A stretch of DNA of 64,000 nt, taken from assembly GCA_025766275.1 (NCBI GenBank), contig JAFKAC010000145.1, positions 52,490 to 116,489 of the forward strand. Reading direction: 5' to 3'. Positions 22,141 through 31,608 of the stretch are shown piece by piece. The position numbers and the translations under genes were made by a program. Position 1 is the first letter of the stretch. Each line of letters opens with the position of its first letter. The DNA comes from Lactarius indigo (Eukaryota; Basidiomycota; Agaricomycetes; Russulales; Russulaceae). Below the pieces are notes generated by a model, which worked only from the letters and a program-made list of their open reading frames with translations, was not told the DNA's origin and ran no database searches.

Positions 22141-23547
22141 CTATTGGTTACGCAGTTCGATTATGAAACCTCGACACCACACCAGTGCAGAATTCTCCCT
22201 ACAAGATGTCCACAATAACCGTATGGGGCGCCCTGCTTGTTGACGCGCGGTGATTAGTGGCTTGAAGGCATCACGGATGGATTTATATATGAGTCCCCAC
22301 TCATAATGATTCACCGCCAAGAATACTTCGACTAGTTTCAGGACGGGAAAAAGGCCCAGGACAGGCTCCTGGCCGCCCTGCTGGAAGGAGCCCCCAACCG
22401 CGAATGCCAATTCAGCTGGAACCTGAACCCATTTCACTTGCGGGACATGCTTGTAAAACCCACGCAATTGATTCCTGTGAATGCGGTCATTTGGGTGCCA
22501 CGGTTCGCCATCCCACGCAATGATGACTCCCTCGACGGTGGCCAACGGTCTGGAGAGCTCTTGGGCCAACTGCTTCAATGAGATAGGCTCGGGGATGACC
22601 ATCGTGAAAGGTTGGACATCGACAGGGGACTGGAAACTTGTGCTAGCACAAAACCTGAGATCTATGACCCCTCAAGAGGAGATGCGTGAGCTCGGATAGT
22701 TGGAAAACATCTCCTGCGCTAGCGGGGAGCTCTGGGGATTCGGGATATATGGTGTCGTGATAATCCAGATTTAATTCAAGGCGGCGCAGGAGAGACATGC
22801 GCCGCAAATTCGCAATGAACCAAGCTTCTGGAAGTGCAGTGGACTCAACTCTGAGGGTCAGAGTAAGTTCGACAAGGCCCGTTGCGGACGATAATAGTGG
22901 AGATAAGCGTTTCTGTAGGATTGGCCGTAACGAAAGCCTTCGCAGAGATGAAGCAGAACCCGAGAGAAACGCGGCGGGAAAAATCAGTTCACGCTCATCG
23001 CGAGTGAGACTGATCTCGAGACTTTCCAGCGCGGGGAAAGGGTGGCTCAGTGCCCTGAGAAATTTGGCCATCTCAGGGTATTGTCTCCGAAGGGCAATTC
23101 CGTGCACACGACTACGGTGCTTAATAGCGGCAAGTACGAGATTTTCTTCCCTTTTTGTCCAGGTCACAATTTCAGCAGAATAGTCGATCAAAATCGGAAG
23201 TAGGGGGAGACGGTTCAACACTCTTGCCCTCGAAGACCTGCGTGGAGTAAATAGCAGGTGGAGGTGTAAACGGGAAGGTGACGAAAGCACGACTCGTCGC
23301 CAACTTCGGCACACATGAGCGAGCTTGAACCACCCGTCTCTACTGTTCCAGACATTGTTATAACTAGGCTGGAGTTCTATGTCTTGCCGGTAAGCATCGA
23401 ATATGTCCAAGAGGACAATTTCTGGGAGTTTGTCGCCCTCTGTCCTGTTCGACCATCAAGAACCGCCGCTGAGCATGTATCGAAAAAGAAAATATACCTG
23501 TTCGTGAGGAGGGCTCTATCGTTAGACTGTGTGAGGATCGTAGACAT
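22141..23547 (-). pseudogene. F-box protein 3, broken by internal deletion and frameshift
   Basis: The start region (MSTILTQSNDRALL, ATG at 23547), GTATAT-donor intron and F-box (GDKLPEIVLLDIFDAYR) are intact, and the frame is open from 23436 to about 22643. Compared with F-box protein 2, about 60-65 residues are missing just after LLLRGH. After this point the homologous reading (CASTSFQSPVDVQPF, then IPEPISLKQL) continues in a different frame to 22141. The first frame stops at QVLC. The deletion therefore removes a leucine-rich part and causes a frameshift. It could be expressed as a protein of about 270 residues that still holds the F-box, but it looks like a pseudogene. Its 3' flank is shared with F-box gene 2, and its 5' side leads into BUD23. 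Confidence 0.78.
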
Positions 23548-23915
23548 TGATTGACCGCAGCCGGCAGACGTGTAAAGACAGGGGATAGGCATTTTGACGA
23601 TCGGAGCTGCTATGGCACAGAATTCCCACTGCCGCGGCTGAGGCGGAGCACGAGACATACCCCCCATACTCCGAGCCTCACCTACTTTCATCTTCTTGGA
23701 AACTTCAGTTGTTCGTCCGGGTAAACGAAGGTTTTCTCATTTGACAATTTGTTTGGGATGCTCCGTGTGATGCTCCAAGCGTGCTGTCCTCGCAGGTATA
23801 CCGTTTGTCGAGATGGTCGAAATATTTCGCCTCCTCGACTACACGTACTTGCGCTCATGAGATATATGCAATACGACCAATTCAACTGTACAACGCGCAA
23901 AATGGGATGAAAGGT

Positions 23916-25014
23916 CTAGAAGACTGCTCTTCGTTTACGACCTGTGTACTTGGAGTCGCGAGGAACGTCATCCTTCCCTCGTCTCCGATACAACTAGATC
24001 GAATAGTGTTCAATGAAGGAAGAAATTAAAAACTGGAAGAAGAGAACGACGTACTTCCTTCTTCCTTAGGATCCAGTCCTTCCCGCTCTTGCTCGCTTTC
24101 TGTTTCCCGCTCTTTTCTCTTCGCGATTCCCGTTTTCTTCTTTTCTCAAACGTTGCCTTCGCATCCTCGCCCTCCATGCCGCCATCGCCATCGAGCCCTA
24201 TCGGCAACTTCTCTGCAGCAGAAGCAGCGCCCCCGTCGCCGACGAAGAGACAGAGGAACACCTTGCGCGCCTTTTTGGAGTTGGGGTAGTCGACGACGAC
24301 GCCCCCGCCAAAGCCCGCCTTTTGTGCGATGGACGTGATCAACTGGACCTGGTCGTCCGAGGTCGGGTAGAACTGCAGCACCGCGCGCGCGGGGTTGCGC
24401 AGTGCAGAGTGGAGCGTCGTGAAGAAGCGGGTGAGGCGATGGGGAGGCGAGGATGTCGGGTGTGATGTCTCGGCGTTGAGCAGCCATTGCAGCACAGAGA
24501 TGCTAATGGCACCGTCAAAGCTTCCTGGCCGAAAGCCAAAGCCCTGACCGATGTCCTGCAAGAACAAGTCGCCTTCAACTTCCCGTTCGAGAGCCACCTC
24601 TAATGTACGAGTAAATCCCATATCCAAGGGGGTGAGAGGACGTGTACTCACCAAGCATACTCGGAGCGATATCGACGCCTACCCATACATATCCCTCTTC
24701 GTCGAGAATCTCTCCAGATAGGCCAGAGCCGCAGCCGATATCGAGGAGGAAAGCCGGTTCGCTCGGTGGTAGGTTGAGAAGCTCCAGAGCGCGATACGTC
24801 ATGTCCGCTTGGATCTGCTGGATGCGAGTGCTGCAGATTCAGCGTTTTTTGTTTGTTGAAAATGGAGAGGATGGAAAGGAAGCGTACTTATTCGTGTATT
24901 TGGAGGCCTCTGCATCCCCGTAGTACTATGGTGTGTCCCGTCAGCGCAGGACCAACGAAAAACAGTCAAGCTGCGCACGATCTCTGGCGGTGCTTGCAGT
25001 TCGGGGCGCGACAT
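23916..25014 (-). CDS. BUD23: 18S rRNA (guanine-N7) methyltransferase Bud23
   Basis: Five exons, from 24979-25014 through 24888-24925, 24652-24830 and 24055-24599 to 23916-23993, give 291 residues. The start MSRPELQAPPEIYYGDAEASKY is the family N-terminus. The methyltransferase motifs are LLDIGCGSGLSGE and GVDIAPSML, then DLFLQDIGQGFGFRPGSFDG and SISVLQWLLNA. The C-terminal WBS-type tail has KDWILRKKE and ends DSKYTGRKRRAVF. Bud23, with Trm112, methylates a guanine of 18S rRNA and is needed for 40S subunit export. The first exon codes for only 12 residues. A copy of the 3' half of this gene lies at 14.3-14.8 kb. The start codon is 96 bp from that of the divergent BET3 gene. Confidence 0.95.
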
Positions 25015-25110
25015 TGGGATTCACGAGAAAATTGACAAGGCGTGGCCGGGCTATCGTCGATTGACCCTAAATGGAAATCTAATCGAGCACGACACTCCTG
25101 CGAACCCGCG
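25015..25110. promoter_or_regulatory. Bidirectional promoter, BUD23/BET3
   Basis: Only 96 bases separate two divergent start codons, so this interval and the first introns must carry both promoters and 5' UTRs. I see no clear TATA box. The order suggests shared, constitutive expression; that is inference. Confidence 0.55.
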
Positions 25111-25950
25111 ATGGCGACGTCCAGCAAGCAGTTCAAAGCCATCGGCGAGGACTTATGGAAGGGGCGCACAGAGAAGATAGTGTGTTTTTTCTTCTCCCTC
25201 GACCGACTCGATGCTGACTCGACGTTAAAAGAACGCAGAGCTGTTCGCGATGACCTACGGCGCGCTCGTCGTGCAGCTCATACAGGACTACGAGGACTAT
25301 GCCGAGGTGAACAAGCAGCTCGAGAAGATGGGCTACAACATCGGCACGCGTCTGATCGAGGACTTTCTCGCGCGCAGCAATCTCGGGCGCTGTGCCGACT
25401 TCAAGGAGACCGGCGAGGTCATCGCAAAGGTAGCGTTACTCTCTTCCCTTTCCCCCTTCCCTGCCGCTTCACGGTCTCGTTGTGCACAGGTCGGCTTCAA
25501 GTCGTTTCTGAATGTCACCCCTACCGTCACGCACTCACAACCGCCGCCCGCCTCGCCACGGTCGAGCACCCCCGCAAGTGGGCAAGGACAACAGCCGACG
25601 GCCACAGCGACGGGGTCACAGCCCCACTTCACGCTCACGCTGGACGAGAACCCGCTGGCGGAGTTTGTCGAGCTCCCAGAAGAGGCGATTGAGGGTGGGC
25701 TATGGTTCAGCAACGTCCTCTGTGGTGTTTTACGTGGTGCGCTCGAGATGGTGCGTTGCGGAGCGAAATTCACACTCTTGTTTGCCTGTCAAACCGACAC
25801 GCATGCTCACGCGACGACGATGACACACAGGTTCAGATACGCGTCGAAGCTCAGTTTGTCTCAGATGTTTTGAGAGGTGACGAGACGACGGAGATCCGCG
25901 TCAAACTCGTCAAATACCTCGAGGAAGAAGTGCCCGTCGGTGACGATTAA
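25111..25950 (+). CDS. BET3: TRAPP complex core subunit Bet3 (TRAPPC3)
   Basis: Four exons (25111-25179, 25232-25429, 25490-25750, 25831-25950) give 215 residues. Recognisable Bet3 parts are [93 protein letters not shown] and the C-terminal [11 protein letters not shown]. Bet3 is the central subunit of the TRAPP complexes that tether vesicles and activate Ypt1/Rab1 at the Golgi. The intron at 25430-25489 is a multiple of three and lacks stops, so retention would only add 20 residues. Between NVTPTVTHS and [10 protein letters not shown] there is a Pro/Ser/Thr/Gln-rich insert of about 30 residues, which other Bet3 proteins known to me lack or have much shorter. Confidence 0.95.
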
Positions 25951-26069
25951 ATGCTTTTTTTTTGGCATGCAGTTTGTACGATAGATACAAAAACGCATTT
26001 TTAATCATTCGGGGAGTAAGGTGGATATGAGCTCCCAGTCGAGCCCTTATTAAAGGGTAGGGAGTAGTA

Positions 26070-26661
26070 TTACCGGTGGCGCTCGACCCTGTTGAGCTTC
26101 CTCGCCGTCTTGGCATTCGTCTGTGTGTTCTGCCCACGCACGGGAAGACCCATCGCGTGTCTCTTGCCGACGTAGCTGCCAATCATCCGCTGGTGGGCGA
26201 TGTTCTCCCGCATGTCGCGCTTCAGGTCCGCCTCGATCCGCAGCCAGCGCAGCGGGTCCATCCCCTTCGTCTTCTGTCGCGGGAGCGGCGGCGGGGGCGC
26301 GTCGAGCTGCGCGAAGTACGCCTGTGCGCCTGGTAGAGCCCGTAGCGGCGTCGACAGCGGGGCCGGCTGGAACATCGGCGTGGCGAGCGGCGTGCGTGGA
26401 GGAACGGGGGACGTGGAGGGCGAAGATAGGAAGGCGGCGATGGCAGTCAATTGTGTCGCGGAGAGCTGGCGCACGCGACAGGTGTCGTGGATCTGCAGGC
26501 GGGCACAGATACGGCCGGCCGTGTTGCCACTGATCCCGTAGAAGCGCGTCAGCGCATGCTAAAGGGGTGTGAGCTGGACATCAGGGAAGTAAGAAGGAGA
26601 CAGGAGGACAGACCCTGACGACATTATTCTCAAAGAGCTGCACACCGAGTATGTGGACCAT
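26070..26661 (-). CDS. Mitochondrial small-subunit ribosomal protein uS13m
   Basis: Two exons (26614-26661 and 26070-26558) give 178 residues. The N-terminus [27 protein letters not shown] and the following [20 protein letters not shown] are the S13 helix-two-turns-helix core. The C-terminal part has [37 protein letters not shown], the basic tail that binds the 16S-like rRNA 3' domain and P-site tRNA. A Pro-rich linker of about 50 residues in the middle makes it longer than bacterial S13. It would act in the mitochondrial ribosome (yeast Sws2). No classic presequence is evident, as is common for this protein. The stop is 119 bases from that of the convergent BET3. Confidence 0.92.
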
Positions 26662-26753
26662 CGCAAGTGCAAGTGGTTGATTTCAAACTCAGTTCAGTTC
26701 ATTGGTCACTTGGTTGTCACCCACACCATTACACAACTCATCACCTAACCACC
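26662..26753. promoter_or_regulatory. Bidirectional promoter, uS13m/XAP5
   Basis: Ninety-two bases separate the divergent start codons. It is pyrimidine/CA-rich near the XAP5 side (CACCCACACC-like, CAACTCATCACC). This is the second very short head-to-head spacer within 1.7 kb. Confidence 0.5.
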
Positions 26754-28038
26754 ATGTCGAACAACACGGGAGAGGGGCGTCGTGAGGATGCTCTTGTCAA
26801 GCAGCGCAACCTGGCTCGCGAAGAGTATGAACGCCAAAAGCAGCAGCTCATCAACGAGACCGAAAAAGCTAGGCCCTCCGCGCACCGCTTCGTCGGGCAG
26901 AACGATTCGATGGAAGACTCGCTCAAAAACAGCACCGTCGGTCTCGTAAGGCTGGAGGATTTCCAGCAGAAACGCAAGGAGCTGGAGGAAGCGAAAGCGC
27001 GCGAAGCAGCGCGTACGGATGAGCTCAAGTAAGCCCTTCCTATTCGTTCTCCTCGCCTTTCCGGGACGCACGCGCGTACGCTCCGCGGATGACTTATTTT
27101 ATGTGGAGAATTTGTTTAGGGAGGAGCAGAAGAAGGTGAAGAAACGGAAGAAGTCGGCTAAAGCTACTACGCTCTCCTTCGCCCTCGACGATGACGGCGA
27201 CACCGCAGATTCCACCTCTGGAACAGCCACCCCGAACAACGGCGTAAATACTGAAACCCAGCAACGCAAGAAGTTCCGCAAGAACCCGACCGTGGATACC
27301 TCTTTCTTGCCAGACCGTGAACGCGAGGACGCCGAACGCCGCGAACGAGAACAGTTGCGGCAGGAGTGGCTAAAGCGACAAGAAGATATGAAAAAGGAGG
27401 AAATTGAGATCACCTATTCCTACTGGGATGGAAGTGGCCACCGGAGGAGCGTTACAGTGAATTAATCGTTTTACTTTTTTTTTTCTACCGTACTGACCTG
27501 GTTCGTTAGTGTAGGAAGGGTGACGATATCGCAACCTTCTTGGAGAAGTGTCGACATCAATTTCCTGAACTCCGGGGTGTCAACGTCGACAATCTCATGT
27601 ACATCAAGGTATGTGGATTTTCGCACGACCTCTTGTCTGCATAACCTCACTCTCGATTGCAGGAGGACCTTATTATTCCACATGTATGTGCTGGACATTT
27701 ACCCCCATCTGCACGTAATTCACCTTCATTCATCAGCACCACACGTTTTACGACTTTATAATCAACAAGGCGCGCGGCAAGTCAGGGCCTTTGTTCAACT
27801 TTGACGTTCACGACGATGTGCGGCTGCTCGCCGACGCCACAAAAGAGAAGGACGAGTCCCATGCAGGGAAGGTCGTAGAACGTAGTTGGTATCAGCGCAA
27901 CAAGCACATCTTCCCAGCGTCCCGATGGGAGGTTAGTCTGTTGTATCAATGCGTACTACCTAGAGGCGACTTGCTAACCTACCTGTCGTCTAGGTGTTTG
28001 ACCCGGAGAAAAATTATGGCAAGTATACCATCGCTTAG
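26754..28038 (+). CDS. XAP5/FAM50 family protein
   Basis: Six exons (26754-27028, 27120-27456, 27510-27608, 27663-27683, 27737-27931, 27994-28038) give 323 residues, similar to animal FAM50A. The N-terminal half is a Lys/Glu-rich coiled coil with [22 protein letters not shown]. The C-terminal XAP5 domain has [15 protein letters not shown], the split [62 protein letters not shown] and [20 protein letters not shown]. The 21-bp exon 27663-27683 encodes EDLIIPH exactly. The intron at 27457-27509 is placed so that RRSV-TCRKGDD keeps the family spacing. FAM50 proteins associate with the spliceosome C complex; the fungal role is presumed similar. Confidence 0.95.
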
Positions 28039-28478
28039 ACTGTACGGGATCGTTCTCGTTCAAGAATTTCGGAGGGAGGGGTCAGCGCCGAACCTTTGTG
28101 TTATATCTTCAGTGCGAACTGTTAATCTTTTTTCTTCGGGCGATGTATTAGTTAGCAACAGATAGCAACTAGGCTATCTAATGTGCTGACGCGGATCAGG
28201 AGAGTATTTGCGCACCTTCTGGTTGGGGTATCGTAATGTGGGGTTCAAATATCGGACCTACTAAGATACCTCTTTGTCGGAGGTTGCGATGCCTCTCAGC
28301 CAGGGCCTTTCCATATGAATTTGTGACTAGTCTATATTTCGTAGCTTTCGTGAATGTTTTGAAATCCATGGAACCTCGGGCCGTGTACCCATAACTGTCC
28401 TGATCTGTACTGTGCTCCTGCCCTTGCGAAGGCAATCACACACCCCATCCCAATCTACATTAATCCTCACGAACCACC
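28039..28478. other. XAP5 3' region and VMA8 promoter
   Basis: 440 bases between co-directional genes with no coding feature. Minus-strand open frames at 28196-28660 are shadows without signatures. Confidence 0.4.
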
Positions 28479-29460
28479 ATGTCCGGCACCGGCCCACGAG
28501 AATCGATTTTCCCAACACGGATGGCACTCACGAACACCAAGACCCGTCTCAAGGGCGCACAGACGGGGCACTCTCTGCTCGCCAAAAAGCGCGACGCACT
28601 GACCACGCGCTTCCGCGCAATCCTGCGCAAAGTCGATGAGGTGCGTATCCCAAAACTTCTCATTACTGTGCGCTAGTTAATAGAGATTGGGGGAGAAAAG
28701 GCAAAACGGAAGATGGGCCGCGTGATGCAGCTCGCATCCTTCTCTCTCGCGGAGGTCACCTACGCCACCGGCGATATCGCCTATCTCGTACAAGAGCAGG
28801 CAAAGTCCGCGTCCTTCAAGGTCAGAGCCAAGCAGGAGAATGTCTCTGGCGTCGTGCTACCCGCTTTTGAGGTCGACCGCGTTCCCGGCACCGGTACGTT
28901 TTACCCACACCCACCCACACACTCTCTCTCGACTGACTATGTGCGCGATTTTTTTTTAGACTTTAATCTGACTGGCCTCGGGAGAGGTGGCCAGCAGGTG
29001 CTACGCTCGAAGGAGGTGTATGCCAAAGCGGTCGAGACGCTGGTCGAGCTCGCCTCGCTCCAGACGGCGTTCATGATCCTCGACGAGGTCATCCGCGCAA
29101 CGAATCGCCGGGTGAATGCCATCGAGCACGTCGTCATCCCCCGACTCGACAATACGATCAAATATATCATCAGCGAGCTGGACGAGATGGACCGTGAAGA
29201 GTTCTTCCGGTGTGTTTACTCGCTTTTTCTGCAGCTCACGAACGCAAATGACGCCCGTGGACGATAGACTTAAAAAGGTGCAAGGAAAGAAGAAACGCGA
29301 CGCCGACGCCGCAGAAGCTAAGAGGAAAGCCGAGCTTGCAGCGCAGTCGCTGGAACCAGGCACTGCAGTAGTTGCAACGCCGGTAGTCGAGGTACTCGTG
29401 GAAGACGAGAGTGCTACCGTCGATCTTCTGAGCAGCAAGGACAATGATGTTATTTTCTAA
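28479..29460 (+). CDS. VMA8: V-type H+-ATPase subunit D
   Basis: Four exons (28479-28640, 28701-28893, 28960-29209, 29268-29460) give 265 residues. The start [17 protein letters not shown], followed by [22 protein letters not shown], is the conserved N-terminal helix. The middle has [11 protein letters not shown] and the C-terminal helix has [35 protein letters not shown] and [24 protein letters not shown]. Subunit D is the central rotor shaft of the V1 sector, coupling ATP hydrolysis to proton pumping in vacuoles and other acidic organelles. The last exon adds a Lys/Glu-rich helix and an acidic tail ending DNDVIF. The second intron is in frame without stops. Confidence 0.97.
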
Positions 29461-29678
29461 TCATAATTATCGCTCGCTTTGAGTTGAAGCTGTTTTTACG
29501 TTACGCCTTGCTGTACGACCGATGTTGACAATGAAAGTGTACTTTTTTGGGGGGACTTAGGAACTTGATGGACGCCCATGAAAACATATCATAGGATGGG
29601 TACATAGGTACATGAGGTTGCTTTTGGAGGAATCGTGAAAGAAGACAATGTGAGACAAAGCGACCACCTATGAACCAA

Positions 29679-30426
29679 TCACTGCACGAAAGTCAGTAAG
29701 ATAACACGATAAGAAAAGTAGCGATCACTAACATTGACAACAGCGTCATCAGACGGTTTCGATGTCTTAGTGCGATCTTTCCTGTCAAGGATGGCCCGCC
29801 TACGACGTCGTCGTTAGACTGAACTCCTAAGACGTTGAGATAAGCGGACACACCGGTCTTTATCCAGCTTGATGTTAATGATGACAACGTTGCTGGGGTG
29901 AATGCCAATGGGCACGCTCGAACCGTTCGCCTTGTCCCGCTGGACACGGTCTACATGGATGACCCACTTCTTGCGGTACACTTGGGTGACCTTGCCCTCA
30001 CGTCCCTTGTACTTTCCTCGGACGATCCGCACCTCATCATCCTTCCGGACGGGGAGCGACCGTGTCTATCACAGCGAGGCTTATCAGCGTATGGACCGAG
30101 CGCTGGGGACAAGAGATAGCGTACGTGGTGCTTATTGCGCAACTCCTTCGCCAACGACGAAGACATGATTTTGCGGCGGACCGACGACGGCGCGGAGAAG
30201 TGCTGCTTGCGCGACTTGCGCCGGGAGGACGAAACGTCTACGGAAATGCGGAAATCAGCACTCCTAGCCCCAGTGTCTCAGATCCGTATATCTCGACACC
30301 ATCCAACTTGTACACTATCAATCCACCAGAAACTCTCAGTGATAACACGCATATAACCACTCCACGGCAAGAAAAATGTACACCTGAAGTAAGAAATGCT
30401 GAAAACTAACCAGGATTGAACTTCAT
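29679..30426 (-). CDS. RPL26: 60S ribosomal protein L26 (uL24)
   Basis: Exons 30411-30426, 30125-30237, 29854-30065 and 29733-29799 plus the stop codon at 29679-29681 give 136 residues. The sequence starts [23 protein letters not shown], then the KOW region with [47 protein letters not shown] and [12 protein letters not shown], and [13 protein letters not shown]. It sits near the polypeptide exit tunnel of the large subunit. The first exon is only 16 bp, as in many fungal ribosomal protein genes. A GTTAGT...GCAG intron (29682-29732) lies exactly between the last sense codon and TGA. If retained it adds 17 codons and ends at the same TGA. Expression should be high; no obvious upstream element was identified. 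Confidence 0.93.
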
Positions 30427-30591
30427 GTTAGTCTTGAGGGCTTTGTTGACGGCGACGACGGAAAACTGGGTTTACCAATGTAGACAGAGCCCATATTTGG
30501 GCATGCATCACGTGTGTGCTTGCCGTTTTGAGTCACATGACCACTACTCGCCCACTTGCTCATTCTCACCCACTCAAACAAGAGCTGAGAC
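30427..30591. promoter_or_regulatory. Bidirectional promoter, RPL26/FRG1
   Basis: This is a 165-base spacer between divergent ATGs of a ribosomal protein gene and FRG1. CACATGA/TCACGTG-like words occur at about 30505-30545 (CATCACGTG and GTCACATGACC), which resemble E-box sites, but this is inference only. Confidence 0.45.
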
Positions 30592-31608
30592 ATGGCAGAC
30601 GTTAAACCATCAAAGAGCTTACGACTCAAATTCAAAGGTGAAAAGGTTAAAAAGAAACGAACACGCGACGACGACGAGGTCGAAGACGGTACGGGCCCGT
30701 CCCGCCGCCGGCGACACGATGCTCAGGACGCTTCGAGTCCTGAACTGTGGGTCCACCCGGACCAAGCCACAGAAATCCGAGGCCCAACATTTATCTTCCA
30801 TCCATCCGACCCGTCTCCCATATGTGTCTCCTTCGACGGTACGCGCAACCGCATCGCGGTGCACCCACTCGAGAAACTCGAGGATGGCGGGAGCATCCTG
30901 GACCGGACACCCACCGAGGTTTCACAGGTCTGGGTAACGACTCGTGTTGCCGGAGCGGGAACCATCAACTTGCGCACAGGTACTGGAGAGGGCAAGTTTC
31001 TCTCGTGCGACAAGCACGGACTCGTCACGGCTGACCGCGAGGCACGTGGTCCCCAGGAGGAGTGGACACCCGTCGTCCTCGAGGACGGCATGGTCGCGTT
31101 CATGAACGTCTATGAGAAATACCTCAGCATCGACGAAGTGGCCGGCGGGCAACTAGCGCTCCGCGGTGACAGTGACACCGTAGGGTTTCAGGAGAGGTTC
31201 TATGTCAAGATCCAGAACAAGTACAAGCAAGAGGCGCACGAGGAAGAGAGGAAGAAAGGGGGTGTATTGGACCAACCATCAATGGACGAAAAGAGCACAA
31301 AGTGAGCTCTTCACTTTGTCTCCTTCACCTGTCTCAATCGGGAACTCTAGCTCCATTTATCAAGCATGGGGTGCCGGGAGGTCCGTTGTGTCAAGGGATG
31401 ATAAAAAAGAAGTGCGAAAATTGTTTGTGATCACCCGAGTACTACTCACATCCGTATCTAAAGCTTAAACGCGCACGCAAAGACGGGCGTTTAGCAGAAG
31501 CGCTTCTCGATCGCCGCTCGAAATTGAAGAGGTTCGTCACTTGCTCACCCCACCCATGACTCCACCTAGTTGACTGATTATGGTCAATCTAGCGACCGGT
31601 TTTGCTAG
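30592..31608 (+). CDS. FRG1-like actin-bundling/RNA-associated protein
   Basis: Four exons (30592-31301, 31351-31411, 31464-31531, 31593-31608) give 284 residues. A basic N-terminus (KFKGEKVKKKRTRDDDE) is a nuclear signal candidate. The central fascin-like beta-trefoil has GTINLRTGTGEGKFLSCDKHG, ARGPQEEWTPV and NVYEKYLSIDE. The C-terminus has YQAWGAGRSVVSRDDKK, then LKRARKDGRLAEALLDRRSKLKSDRFC, the FRG1 signature. FRG1 relatives bind F-actin and RNA and associate with spliceosomes and nucleoli. The last exon codes only part of SDRFC. The 61-bp second exon keeps the QAWGAGR motif and could be missed by a predictor. Confidence 0.93.
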
